From Rhodococcus qingshengii JCM 15477 (GTDB lineage Bacteria; Actinomycetota; Actinomycetes; Mycobacteriales; Mycobacteriaceae): a DNA stretch of 64,000 nucleotides. The notes below the pieces were generated by a model. It did no database searches. It was not told the DNA's origin and saw nothing but the letters and a program-made list of their open reading frames with translations. Below, piece by piece: positions 25,200 to 33,930 of this stretch. The stretch spans positions 2,400,501-2,464,500 of the forward strand of contig NZ_CP096563.1 in assembly GCF_023221595.1 (NCBI RefSeq). The letters run 5' to 3'. The translations under genes and the position numbers were made by a program. Position 1 is the stretch's first letter. Each line of letters starts with the position of its first letter.

Positions 25200-26501
25200 T
25201 CAGGCGGCCCAACCGTCGAGGATGACGCTGACCGCGTGATCGAGGTGAAGGGGCTCGCCGTCCCATCTTGGGATGATCGCGTCGTCGGGTATGTCTCCGC
25301 GCAGTAGGCCATCAGCGAATCCCTCGGTCGGTGGTGCTGGGTCGATGACGTCACCATTGGCGTAAAGGAACTCGAACTTCTGCTCGCCGAGAGCAGTGAT
25401 CGTGAACTGGCCGTCATGCAGCGCGCGGTGGCAGGTGCCGCACAGCATGATCAGATTGTCCAAGTCCGTATTTCCGCCGCGTCCCCAGAATTTCACGTGA
25501 TGTGCGTGTAAGAAGCGAGTCCGCCCGCAACCCGGTGTGCGGCAACATCCGTCGCGGTAATTCAATGCCAGCATTTGTTTGGCGCTGACGACGCGGGTCC
25601 TTCGGCCCAGATTCAAAACGCATCCCTCCTTTGTCGTTCCCAGGCGAAGTTTCGCGTTGCAGAGCACTTCCTCGGCGGCACTTTGGGGGAGCGCGGGTCC
25701 ACTCGGTACACGGACGGTGTTCGCTTCGTGGAAGAACGCAACTTCGTTCGCGGCGGCCTTGGACGTGCGGTCTGTGACTGCGGCGGTGGCGAGCTCTGCC
25801 ATCGCGACGAGTCCTGGTCCGATATTTCCGGCCGGGTTCTTTGTAGCCTTCTCGTCGACAGGGCGGATGGCAGCGGTTCGGGTGCGTTCACGTTCCGCCA
25901 CCGCCAATGCTGCGAGGATTCGGGCGCCGTCCTGTGCGGGCAGGCGTCCTTTGATGACAAACTCGCCCGTATCCGAGTCCCAATGCCAGCGGACCTGAAG
26001 ATGTTCGGGCGCTTTGCTTTTGCCGGATTCATTGTCGGTTGCATTACGCAGACCTGCGGCGAGACGATCGATCTGGGCTGCGGGCGCCTCGCATCCGAAC
26101 CGAACCATCTGCTGTTCGTTTGACGGCGTGGTGACCCGGGTGAGTGCGCGAACCTTCGAGTAGGACAGCCGGCCTTGCTCGAAGGCCTTCCGCATCTCGG
26201 GCAAAGGTCGGAGCGCTTTGGCGACGCGAACATATTCCCTGCCGGTGTGCAGGCTCATTCCACATTTCCACGACAGCCAGTGGGCGCATGAATGCAGTCC
26301 AGGGCCGGACCAGCCGCGGTCTTCGTCGAACTTCGACAGGAGGGTGAGGAATCGAGCCGTGGCCGCCGCGATCTGGCCGGCGAGAGCGCAGATTTCGGAG
26401 CCGAGTTGCTCTACGTCGCTTCGGGTGGAATCCGGCGTTTCTTCATTGATCGGTGCCGCGGTATCGGTCAGTTCTGCGGTATCGGTCAGTGCTGCGTTCA
26501 T
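25200..26501 (-). CDS. DUF222 / HNH endonuclease domain protein (13E12-type)
   Basis: About 433 residues. The N-terminal part is the DUF222 domain found in multi-copy actinobacterial 13E12-type proteins (HWLSWKCGMSLHTGREYVRVAKALRPLP). The C-terminal HNH nuclease has CRTPGCGRTRFLHAHHVKFWGRGGNTDLDNLIMLCGTCHRALHD, with zinc cysteines and the His-His-Asn core, here quoted in pieces: HAHHVKFW and LCGTCHRALH. I prefer ATG 26501, preceded by a G-rich stretch; an in-frame ATG at 26570 is possible. The role is unknown; such genes behave like mobile or repeated families. Confidence 0.85.
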   Translation of the reverse strand: MNAALTDTAELTDTAAPINEETPDSTRSDVEQLGSEICALAGQIAAATARFLTLLSKFDEDRGWSGPGLHSCAHWLSWKCGMSLHTGREYVRVAKALRPLPEMRKAFEQGRLSYSKVRALTRVTTPSNEQQMVRFGCEAPAAQIDRLAAGLRNATDNESGKSKAPEHLQVRWHWDSDTGEFVIKGRLPAQDGARILAALAVAERERTRTAAIRPVDEKATKNPAGNIGPGLVAMAELATAAVTDRTSKAAANEVAFFHEANTVRVPSGPALPQSAAEEVLCNAKLRLGTTKEGCVLNLGRRTRVVSAKQMLALNYRDGCCRTPGCGRTRFLHAHHVKFWGRGGNTDLDNLIMLCGTCHRALHDGQFTITALGEQKFEFLYANGDVIDPAPPTEGFADGLLRGDIPDDAIIPRWDGEPLHLDHAVSVILDGWAA

Positions 26502-26611
26502 CGTTGCCCCCCGGCGCGTGTCCGACAATGTTTCGAATGTACGTTCGATGATAGATGCCAGTACCGACACACATCCGTGGATGAGGACGGAAAGCGTCCC
26601 CGCGGGGACGT

Positions 26612-27460
26612 CTAACCGCTGCCGATCGAGTACTCGGCGTAGGTACCGACATCCTCGAAGCCGACGTTTCGATAGAGCTGTGCGCCGTCGCTGGACGCCT
26701 GAAGTACAGCGGTTCGGGCACCTCGCTCGCGGGCGATGTCGAGTGCGGCAAGGGTGACCGCCGAGCCGAATCCGCGTCGGCGCGCCGTTTCGAGTGTGAC
26801 GACCCCATACAGTCCGGCGACGTCGGCGGCAAAATGGACCTCGGCTCCGGCGACAGGCTGGGAGTTCGCGTATCCCACGACAAACGAACTCCGCGAGCGC
26901 TCATCGAGGATGTCATCGGCGGTGTCTTCGAAGAAACCTATTACTGCGGTTGAGGGCGGCGACCAATTGGCGGCCATCACGGCGGCATAGTCGGCGAGCT
27001 GCGAACGAGTCGTCACTCGCTGAACGCACAGTTCTGCGACAGGCGTTGGGCGTGGGACGACGTCCAAGTCTGCCGTCATTGCTCTTTCTTCCTCGGAGCG
27101 CACGCAGCCGAGGGCTGACAAGCGAGCGCCGAGGTCAGAGGGCTTGTCGCGCGGACCCGTCCACCAGGAGAACGGACGACCGGTTGCTCGAAGCCACGCG
27201 AGTACGTCGAGTAGTCGTCGGTCTTCTTCCGGGCCTTCAGCAGCAGGTACAGCGAAGCGCGCACCAGCGATGATGTTGAAAGTGTCGTCGGTGAGGCCGC
27301 TGTCTGCGACGACAACATCTGCAGAGACCGTGACCGATCCCGTCGGCAAGTGTTCATGCAGGTGGCAGGCATGGGATACCAAGTTGGCGTCCATGGCGTC
27401 GAGGACATCGCCGACGAGTGCTTTACGATTCACAAAAGAAATTCTACGAACCCCATCCAA
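26612..27460 (-). CDS. GNAT-family N-acetyltransferase
   Basis: About 282 residues. The C-terminal half holds the GNAT core: AGLYGVVTLETARRRGFGSAV contains the acetyl-CoA loop (R-R-x-G-F-G), followed by VLQASSDGAQLYRNVGFEDVG. The N-terminal half is a variable domain. The acceptor is unknown. The start is unsure: ATG 27460 or GTG 27433, neither with a good ribosome site. It is divergent from, and may slightly overlap, the start of the hydrolase operon. Confidence 0.82.
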   Translation of the reverse strand: MDGVRRISFVNRKALVGDVLDAMDANLVSHACHLHEHLPTGSVTVSADVVVADSGLTDDTFNIIAGARFAVPAAEGPEEDRRLLDVLAWLRATGRPFSWWTGPRDKPSDLGARLSALGCVRSEEERAMTADLDVVPRPTPVAELCVQRVTTRSQLADYAAVMAANWSPPSTAVIGFFEDTADDILDERSRSSFVVGYANSQPVAGAEVHFAADVAGLYGVVTLETARRRGFGSAVTLAALDIARERGARTAVLQASSDGAQLYRNVGFEDVGTYAEYSIGSG

Positions 27461-27477
27461 ATGGTTTTCGGCTCCGA

Positions 27478-28119
27478 ATGCCGTGTATGACGCCCAACCG
27501 ACGGCAACAGCAGGACGGTGACCAGCACCTGGTGGTGCTAGTGCTGCCTGGAGGAAAGGTATCGAGCCATCGCCCGGCTCGCGCCTGGCATCTGTCCAAC
27601 CTTCGGATGTGCCCGTTCACCGCTCAGCTTCGCCTCTCCGGTGTGAAAGCGGTGCAGGCTCGCTATCGAGTTCGAGGTTGGAACGGTGCCGAGCGCAGTC
27701 CGGTCGCCGACGCCCGCGCCGCACTCGACGCGATAACGAAACGTAATTCACAAGCTCGGGTGATCCTGCTGGGGCACTCGATGGGCGGACGGGTCGCCGC
27801 CGAACTGTGTGGCGATCCGGCGGTGGTCGGTGTGGTCGCGCTGGCGCCGTGGTGGCCCGATGGAACGTCGGTGAATCTGCGTTCGGACACACCACTGTCA
27901 GTCCTTCACGGCACGGCTGACTCCTGGACCGATCCGGAGGTGTCGCGGCGAAAGGTCGACGAACTGCAGGCGTCGGGTAAGAGCGCTGAATGGATCGGCA
28001 TCGACGGCGCAGGCCACTTCATGCTCCGTCGGGCGGCGACTTGGCATCGCCTCGTCGCGGATGCAATCGCAGGAATGAGTCGCGGGGTAGCCGCAACAAA
28101 GATGGGAGAACGACGATGA
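27478..28119 (+). CDS. Alpha/beta hydrolase
   Basis: About 213 residues. The nucleophile elbow is GHSMGGR, the acid is probably in LHGTADSWTDP, and the histidine is in GAGHFML. It is small and lacks a clear export signal, so it is probably a cytosolic esterase or lipase-like enzyme. ATG 27478 or 27487 is likely the start; GTG 27418 would overlap the divergent GNAT gene. Its stop overlaps the next start (ATGA), which places it first in the six-gene lipid-modification operon. It may deliver or release the fatty acyl substrate (inference). Confidence 0.78.
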   Translation: MPCMTPNRRQQQDGDQHLVVLVLPGGKVSSHRPARAWHLSNLRMCPFTAQLRLSGVKAVQARYRVRGWNGAERSPVADARAALDAITKRNSQARVILLGHSMGGRVAAELCGDPAVVGVVALAPWWPDGTSVNLRSDTPLSVLHGTADSWTDPEVSRRKVDELQASGKSAEWIGIDGAGHFMLRRAATWHRLVADAIAGMSRGVAATKMGERR

Positions 28120-29396
28120 GTTCCGACAAGCGCAAGGTGGCCGTCGTCGGTAGTGGTGTCGCAGGTCTGACAGCGGCGTGGGTGCTCAGTAAGGACAGTG
28201 ACGTCACCCTCTACGAAGCGGATTCACGGCTCGGCGGGCACGCGGACACCCATTCGGTCACCGACCCGGAAGGGCGAAGCCTCGCCATCGACACGGGGTT
28301 CATCGTCCACAACGATCGCACCTATCCGACATTGTTGCGATTGTTCGCAGAACTCGATGTGCCTACGCAGGAATCCGACATGAGCATGTCGGTCAGGTGT
28401 GGGGGGTGCGGGCTCGAGTACTCGGGAGGCCAAGGTTTGCGCGGCGTTCTCCCGACGCCGGGGCTGCTGGTGAACGGCAGTTTTCTGTCGATGCTGATGG
28501 AGGTCAAGCGCTTCCATCGCCGTGCCCGCGCATTGCTCGACAACACGGATCCGTCGGCACCTGACCAGACGCTGGGAGTGTTTCTGCGCAGCGGCCGGTT
28601 CTCCGACTACTTCACCGCTCACTTCATGACTCCGCTCGTGTCGGCAGTCTGGTCGTGTGATCCCGGCTCGGCCCTGAAATATCCCGCGCGGTACCTGTTC
28701 TCGTTCCTCGATCACCACGGAATGCTGAGCGTCACTGGATCGCCCACCTGGCGAACAGTCACCGGTGGATCGGGCGAATACGTTCGTCTCGTCGCCAAAA
28801 GTATCGGGGATATCCGCCTGAACACGCCGGTTCGCGCCGTCCACCGGTTCGACGATCGCGTCGACATTCGTGACGGCGACGACCAGATCCAGACCTTCGA
28901 CGCAGCCGTGGTCGCAACGCATCCGCAGCAAGCGCTGAAGATTTTGGCGGATCCGACGCCTGTCGAATCCCAGGTCCTCGGTGCAATGCCGTACTCCGTC
29001 AACCACACCCAACTTCACACGGACGAAAATGTGCTGCCCGGCAACACCAATGCGCGCGCGTCGTGGAACTACTACATCCCTGAATGCAACGCGAAGCCGG
29101 ATCACGTTCTGGTCAGCTACGACATGACGAGGTTGCAGCGGCTGCCGGAGACCGGCCGGCGCTACCTGGTGACGTTGGGGGGAGACGAAATGGTGGCCCC
29201 GGACTCGGTGATCGATCAGATGACCTACGAGCATCCGCAGTACACACCCACCTCCGTCGCCGCTCAAGCGCGGCTTCCCGAGTTGGACTCGGACGTGCTC
29301 GCGTTTGCCGGTGCGTACCACGGATGGGGCTTCCACGAGGACGGTGCACTCTCTGGCCTGCGCGCCGCCGAACGCGTCGGAGGTCGGTGGCCGTGA
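28116..29396 (+). CDS. FAD-dependent oxidoreductase, amine-oxidase type (Rv0449c-like)
   Basis: Flavoprotein of 426 residues. The dinucleotide fold VVGSGVAGLTAAW is at about 10-22. The RLGGHADTHSV segment and GFIVHNDRTYPTL are typical of the group found beside DUF1365 and CFA-synthase-like genes. FAGAYHGWGFHEDG closes the FAD site. From memory it matches M. tuberculosis Rv0449c. It probably oxidises or desaturates a lipid intermediate in this operon (inference). Both borders are ATGA/GTGA overlaps. Confidence 0.88.
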   Translation: MSSDKRKVAVVGSGVAGLTAAWVLSKDSDVTLYEADSRLGGHADTHSVTDPEGRSLAIDTGFIVHNDRTYPTLLRLFAELDVPTQESDMSMSVRCGGCGLEYSGGQGLRGVLPTPGLLVNGSFLSMLMEVKRFHRRARALLDNTDPSAPDQTLGVFLRSGRFSDYFTAHFMTPLVSAVWSCDPGSALKYPARYLFSFLDHHGMLSVTGSPTWRTVTGGSGEYVRLVAKSIGDIRLNTPVRAVHRFDDRVDIRDGDDQIQTFDAAVVATHPQQALKILADPTPVESQVLGAMPYSVNHTQLHTDENVLPGNTNARASWNYYIPECNAKPDHVLVSYDMTRLQRLPETGRRYLVTLGGDEMVAPDSVIDQMTYEHPQYTPTSVAAQARLPELDSDVLAFAGAYHGWGFHEDGALSGLRAAERVGGRWP

Positions 29397-30130
29397 CCGC
29401 ACCCATCACGCCGTCCATCGTTCATACGAGCATTCGGCACGTACGAACGGAGCCGTTGCACAACGAGTTCGAGTACCGAAGCTACAGTTGGCTCGTCGAC
29501 GTCGACGATTTGCCCGAGCTCCCGAAGGCTTTGCGGCCCTTGGCGAAGTTCGACGCCGGGGATCACCTCGGCGACCCCACTCGATCGATTCGTGCCAACG
29601 TCGAGACTTTTCTGGCAACCAACGGATTGGAGTTCGCCGGCGGTCGCATCCTCATGCTTGCGAACGCGCGTGTGTTCGGCCATGTGTTCAACCCGCTGAG
29701 TGTGTTCTGGTGTCTGAACGACGACGGCAGTCAGCGGTGCGTCGTTGCCGAGGTTCACAACACCTACGGCGAGCGGCACTGCTACCTGCTCGAAACCGAC
29801 GAACGTGGCGCGGTTCGCACGTCCAAAGAGTTCTACGTATCTCCGTTCAACGATCTGGACGGCGAGTACCGGATGCGACTTCCGCTACCCGACACCGCGC
29901 TCGCGCTCTCGATAGTTCTGGCCCGTGACGGCAAGGCGCCCTTCGTGGCCACGGTGTCCGGTCGTTGTGTGCCGGCGACGACGCGCGAGATCGTGCGCAG
30001 TGCGCTCGCCATCCCGCTGGCTCCGCTCCGAGTCGCTGCGCAGATCAGATTTCAAGGAATCCGGCTGTGGGCCAGGCGCTTACCCATCGTTCCCCGACCG
30101 CAACATCACCCGCAGGAGGCAGTGCAATGA
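29393..30130 (+). CDS. DUF1365-family protein (Rv0448c-like)
   Basis: Protein of 245 residues starting at GTG 29393. It shows the family marks: an early VRTEPLHNEFEYRSYSW, GRILMLANARVFGHVFNPLSVFW, a HNTYGERHCYLL stretch, and KEFYVSPFNDLDGEY. No cofactor motif is known to me. DUF1365 genes consistently sit between the FAD oxidase and the CFA-synthase-like methyltransferase, so it likely acts on the same lipid. Overlaps of 4 bp on both sides show tight coupling. Confidence 0.88.
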   Translation: MTAPITPSIVHTSIRHVRTEPLHNEFEYRSYSWLVDVDDLPELPKALRPLAKFDAGDHLGDPTRSIRANVETFLATNGLEFAGGRILMLANARVFGHVFNPLSVFWCLNDDGSQRCVVAEVHNTYGERHCYLLETDERGAVRTSKEFYVSPFNDLDGEYRMRLPLPDTALALSIVLARDGKAPFVATVSGRCVPATTREIVRSALAIPLAPLRVAAQIRFQGIRLWARRLPIVPRPQHHPQEAVQ

Positions 30131-31416
30131 CCACAACCACTCTCGGCACCGAACCTTCCGCTCACACGATCGAAACCGAGCGGTGGCCGGGCGTCGCCAC
30201 CGTGCCGAGCGGGCTCAAAGTGCGGGTTGCATCACCGGTTGCCCGCGCCCTGTTCCACAAGGCGGTCGCACGTTTGCCGCTGCGTGTCCAGATGCCCAAC
30301 GGTGAGTTCTCCGGTGGCGGTAGCCCCGATTCGCCGTTGATGGTCATTCACCGCCCAGACGACTTCGCTGCTCGTGTGGGGGACAGTGGTTTGATCGGAT
30401 TCGGCGAGTCTTACATGGCGGGCGATTGGGAAGCATCCGACCTCACTGCGGTCCTGGAAGTCTTCGCCTCCCGCGTGGCGACGCTCATTCCCGACTTCCT
30501 GCAGCGGCTACGAGGCCTATACATTCCGAAGCAGCCTCGCAGTGAACGGAATTCGACGCAGAACACGCGCTCGAACATCTCCCGGCACTACGACCTCTCG
30601 AACGAGATGTTCGAACTGTTCCTCGACGACACCATGACGTATTCCAGTGCCCTCTTCGAGGATCTGTCGGTAGGGGCGACCCCGTCGTGGGACGTGTTCG
30701 CAGCGGCGCAGCATCGGAAGATCGATCGACTGCTGGATGGCGCAGGTGTCGGACCCGGTTCGCGAGTGCTCGAAATCGGCACAGGCTGGGGAGAATTGGC
30801 GATCCGAGCTGCCCAACGGGGAGCGACGGTGCGCTCGGTGACACTTTCGGTCGAACAGCAGGAATTGGCAGCGAAGCGGATAAGCGCTGCGGGATTGGCA
30901 GATCGCGTTCAGGTCGACCTTCTCGACTATCGGCAGGTACAGGGGGAGTACGACGCCGTTGTGTCGGTCGAGATGATCGAGGCCGTCGGCCACCAGTACT
31001 GGGGAAGCTACTTCCAGACGATCGACGCCCTGCTGGCGCCGGGTGGGCGCGCGGCGATCCAAGCCATCACGATGCCGCACGATCGAATGCTCGCGACCCG
31101 CAACACCTACACCTGGGTGCACAAGTACATCTTCCCCGGCGGATTTCTCCCGTCGGTGCGGGCGATCGAGGACGTCACCGAGCGCATGACAACCCTGCGG
31201 GTGCGTGAGCGGATGTCGATGGGCGATCACTACGCGCAGACGTTGCGACTGTGGGACGAGCGATTCAGCGCTCGCACCGACGAGGCGTCCGCGCTCGGGT
31301 TCGACGCAGTGTTCGCGCGCATGTGGCATTTCTATCTCTGCTACTCAGAGGCGGGGTTTCGGTCGGGGTATCTCGACGTCCAGCAAATTGTTCTCGATCG
31401 GAGGAACCAGCGATGA
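30127..31416 (+). CDS. Cyclopropane-fatty-acyl-phospholipid synthase-like methyltransferase 1
   Basis: SAM-dependent enzyme of 429 residues that transfers a methyl or methylene group to an unsaturated acyl chain at the membrane. The N-terminal lipid-binding domain includes GFGESYMAGDWEASDLT. The motif ISRHYDLSNEMFELFLDDTMTYSSALF is nearly invariant in the family. The SAM loop is VLEIGTGWGE, and the active-site region reads VEMIEAVGHQYWGSYF. It corresponds to ufaA1 (Rv0447c) in gene order. It overlaps both neighbours by 4 bp. The product may be cyclopropane, 10-methyl or furan-type lipid; sequence alone does not decide. Confidence 0.9.
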   Translation: MTTTTLGTEPSAHTIETERWPGVATVPSGLKVRVASPVARALFHKAVARLPLRVQMPNGEFSGGGSPDSPLMVIHRPDDFAARVGDSGLIGFGESYMAGDWEASDLTAVLEVFASRVATLIPDFLQRLRGLYIPKQPRSERNSTQNTRSNISRHYDLSNEMFELFLDDTMTYSSALFEDLSVGATPSWDVFAAAQHRKIDRLLDGAGVGPGSRVLEIGTGWGELAIRAAQRGATVRSVTLSVEQQELAAKRISAAGLADRVQVDLLDYRQVQGEYDAVVSVEMIEAVGHQYWGSYFQTIDALLAPGGRAAIQAITMPHDRMLATRNTYTWVHKYIFPGGFLPSVRAIEDVTERMTTLRVRERMSMGDHYAQTLRLWDERFSARTDEASALGFDAVFARMWHFYLCYSEAGFRSGYLDVQQIVLDRRNQR

Positions 31417-32729
31417 CCGCCACGATGGATCGAACGGCACAAGGTACCGGCGTTGCGGGTCGTCTCTCGGACATCCTCAGTCCACTTGTCGGCGGCGAAC
31501 TTCCGGTGCGGTTGACTGCATGGGACGGCAGCACAGCAGGTCCGGAAGATGCTCCGAAAGTGACGCTCTACAGCCCGAATGTGCTGCGACGCTTGCTCTG
31601 GAATCCCGGCGAGTTGGGGGCTGCGCAGGCGTATGTTCTCGGTGAACTCGACGTCGAGGGCGATCTAGGCGATGCACTCACACACGTGTGGAAGGTGTCT
31701 GCCGAGCGGGGGCTCGGGTCGATTACCCCGACACCGTCGCTCGTCTTGGCCGCGGTCAAGGCTGCGCGATCCTTCGGTGCTTTCGGGAGACCTTTGGCTC
31801 CGCCGGCGTCGCAGGCTCAGGTGAAGGGGCGCCTGCACAGCCTCGCCCGCGACCGCGAGGCGATCGGGCACCACTACGATTTGTCGAACGATTTCTACCA
31901 ATTGATCCTCGATGAGAACATGGCGTACTCCTCGGGCTATTGGACTTCCGATGCACCGGACTACACGCTCGAAGACTCACAGACAGACAAGCTGGACCTG
32001 GTGTGCCGCAAGGTCGGTCTCGATCGAGCGCGAGGCTTGCGGTTTCTCGATGTCGGCTGTGGTTGGGGCTCGCTCAGCCTGCATGCAGCGCGGGAGTACG
32101 GCGCCAGGGTTGTCGGAATCACGATCTCGGCGGAGCAGAAGGCTTTTGTCGACGCGAAGGTCCGCGCGCTCGGTTTGGAAGACTGGGTCGAGATTCGCCT
32201 CCAAGATTATCGAGAGATTCCAGACGGTCCCTTCGATGCGGTCGCTTCCATCGAGATGGGTGAGCACGTCGGTGAGGACAACTATCCGACCTACGTGAAA
32301 GCGCTCCACGACAATGTTATTGCCGGTGGCCGTGTGCTGATTCAGCAGATGTCCCGCACTGGCCCGCACCCCGGGGGAGGTCCGTTCATCGAGTCGTTCA
32401 TCGCGCCGGACATGTACATGCGGCCCGTCGGTCGCACTGTTGCGATGATCGAGGAAGGTGGACTCGAAGTGCGGGACGTCCACGCCCTGCGTGAGCACTA
32501 CGTGCGGACCGTCGACGCGTGGATCGAGACCTTCGAATCGAACTGGGATCGCGTCGTGGATCTCGTGGGTGTCGAAGTCGCCCGGGTGTGGCGTCTCTAC
32601 CTCGTCGGCGGAGGAATGGCATTTCGGGACGGCAGGATGGGCGTCGATCAGATTCTGTCGGTCCGGCCGCACGGTGATGGTCGATCGGGTATGGAACCGG
32701 TACGGCCGCAGTGGGTGTCGCGGCGATGA
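31413..32729 (+). CDS. Cyclopropane-fatty-acyl-phospholipid synthase-like methyltransferase 2
   Basis: Second SAM-dependent acyl methyltransferase, 438 residues. It keeps the family marks (GHHYDLSNDFYQLILDENMAYSSGYW; SAM loop FLDVGCGWGS; IEMGEHVGEDNY) but is clearly diverged from the first: a different N-terminal domain (LYSPNVLRRLLWNPGELGAAQAYVLGELD) and a longer C-terminus. CGGAGGAACC precedes the ATG. Having two such enzymes coupled in one operon suggests two steps on one lipid, or two products. It overlaps the DUF1295 gene by 4 bp. Confidence 0.9.
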   Translation: MTATMDRTAQGTGVAGRLSDILSPLVGGELPVRLTAWDGSTAGPEDAPKVTLYSPNVLRRLLWNPGELGAAQAYVLGELDVEGDLGDALTHVWKVSAERGLGSITPTPSLVLAAVKAARSFGAFGRPLAPPASQAQVKGRLHSLARDREAIGHHYDLSNDFYQLILDENMAYSSGYWTSDAPDYTLEDSQTDKLDLVCRKVGLDRARGLRFLDVGCGWGSLSLHAAREYGARVVGITISAEQKAFVDAKVRALGLEDWVEIRLQDYREIPDGPFDAVASIEMGEHVGEDNYPTYVKALHDNVIAGGRVLIQQMSRTGPHPGGGPFIESFIAPDMYMRPVGRTVAMIEEGGLEVRDVHALREHYVRTVDAWIETFESNWDRVVDLVGVEVARVWRLYLVGGGMAFRDGRMGVDQILSVRPHGDGRSGMEPVRPQWVSRR

Positions 32730-33529
32730 ACGGATTCGACTGGGGCGCGTTCGGAGTGGTCACACTCGCGAGTCTGCTGGCGATCGCCGTCGGAATGGCG
32801 GTGACAGCCACGATCGGTGTACGGATCGGGCGCCACAACGTTGTCGACGTGTCGTGGGGCGCCGGCTTCGTTCTGATCGCGCTCGTGTCCGCGATAGTGG
32901 GAACCGGCGACCTCTGGCGCCGGTTGCTGATGCTTGCGCTCGTGGCGATCTGGGGTCTGCGGTTGGCGACGCACATGGCGATTCGATCGCGTGGCAAAGG
33001 TGAAGACCCGCGGTACGAAGAAATGCTCGGACGAGCGACGGGTAATCGAACGCTGTATGCGATCCGCAAGATCTATCTCACGCAGGGGATTTCGTTGTGG
33101 TTCGTCTCCCTGCCGATCCAGGTCGCAGCAGTGTCGAACGGCAGCTTCGGACTTCTTGTCGTACTCGGAATCGCGCTGTGGATTGTCGGCGTCACGTTCG
33201 AGACGGTCGGCGACCGACAGATGGAGGAGTTCAAATCCGATCCGGGCAGCCGTGGCCACATCATGGATCAAGGTTTGTGGGCATGGACGCGGCATCCCAA
33301 CTATTTCGGCGACGCGTGTGTCTGGTGGGGGATCTTCCTCGTCTCGGCGTCCGTGTGGCCGGGGGTGTTGACCGTCCTCTCACCGATCGCCATGACGTAC
33401 TTCCTGGTCTTCGCCACCGGAGCGCGGTTGCTCGAGCGACACATGGAACAGCGTCCGGGCTATCGCGAGTATCAGCAGCGGACAAGTTACTTCATTCCTC
33501 GCCCGCCGAAAGCCCGCTCCGGGACGTAG
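32726..33529 (+). CDS. DUF1295 membrane protein (steroid 5-alpha-reductase-like fold)
   Basis: Integral membrane protein of 267 residues with about six or seven helices. The C-terminal block QGLWAWTRHPNYFGDACVWWGIFL, then RPGYREYQQRTSYFIP, is the DUF1295/ICMT signature that binds a nucleotide or SAM cofactor. Relatives are membrane reductases or methyltransferases. From memory it is the Rv0446c equivalent and the last member of the operon. It likely reduces or further modifies the lipid made upstream (inference). Confidence 0.88.
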   Translation: MNGFDWGAFGVVTLASLLAIAVGMAVTATIGVRIGRHNVVDVSWGAGFVLIALVSAIVGTGDLWRRLLMLALVAIWGLRLATHMAIRSRGKGEDPRYEEMLGRATGNRTLYAIRKIYLTQGISLWFVSLPIQVAAVSNGSFGLLVVLGIALWIVGVTFETVGDRQMEEFKSDPGSRGHIMDQGLWAWTRHPNYFGDACVWWGIFLVSASVWPGVLTVLSPIAMTYFLVFATGARLLERHMEQRPGYREYQQRTSYFIPRPPKARSGT

Positions 33530-33552
33530 GCTCTTTCGGGTGAGGCCAGAGC

Positions 33553-33930
33553 ATGGGTGATCTGAAACTGCCGGCTGCGGTATGCGCGGTTGCCGTCGGC
33601 GGAGGGTTGGGCGCGCTCAGCCGCTACGGTCTGGGGGAGCTCTTTCCCCACATCTGGACGACTCTGGTCATCAACGTCGTTGGCTCGTTCGTTCTCGGTG
33701 TTCTCGCGGCCCTGCTCGTGCACAACAAGGTTGGGTACCTCTTTCTCGGCACGGGCTTCTGCGGCGGCTTCACCACCTTCTCGTCCTTCGCGGTTCACGC
33801 CGTGACGGAGAGTCCGTGGCGATCGATTCTCTATGTTCTCGGGACGTTGATTCCCGCGATCCTCGCTGCAGCACTGGGCAAAGGGTTCGGTGAACGCTGG
33901 ATCCGCGCGCGGGACGGAGCGTCGGCATGA
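33553..33930 (+). CDS. crcB: Fluoride ion channel CrcB/Fluc, subunit 1
   Basis: Small membrane protein of 125 residues with four helices. The Fluc marks are GALSRYGLG, the pore asparagine in INVVGSF, and GFCGGFTTFSSF with the phenylalanine box and sodium-site glycine. It exports fluoride. GAGG precedes the ATG, 23 bp after the lipid operon, so it may be read through from it. It overlaps the second crcB by 4 bp, the usual gene-pair form in Gram-positive bacteria, where the two subunits make a heterodimer. No fluoride riboswitch is seen. Confidence 0.94.
   Translation: MGDLKLPAAVCAVAVGGGLGALSRYGLGELFPHIWTTLVINVVGSFVLGVLAALLVHNKVGYLFLGTGFCGGFTTFSSFAVHAVTESPWRSILYVLGTLIPAILAAALGKGFGERWIRARDGASA

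Noticed and set aside
33530..33552. Fluoride riboswitch before crcB
   Set aside because: The gap is only 23 bp and no aptamer motif is present there or in the end of the preceding gene.
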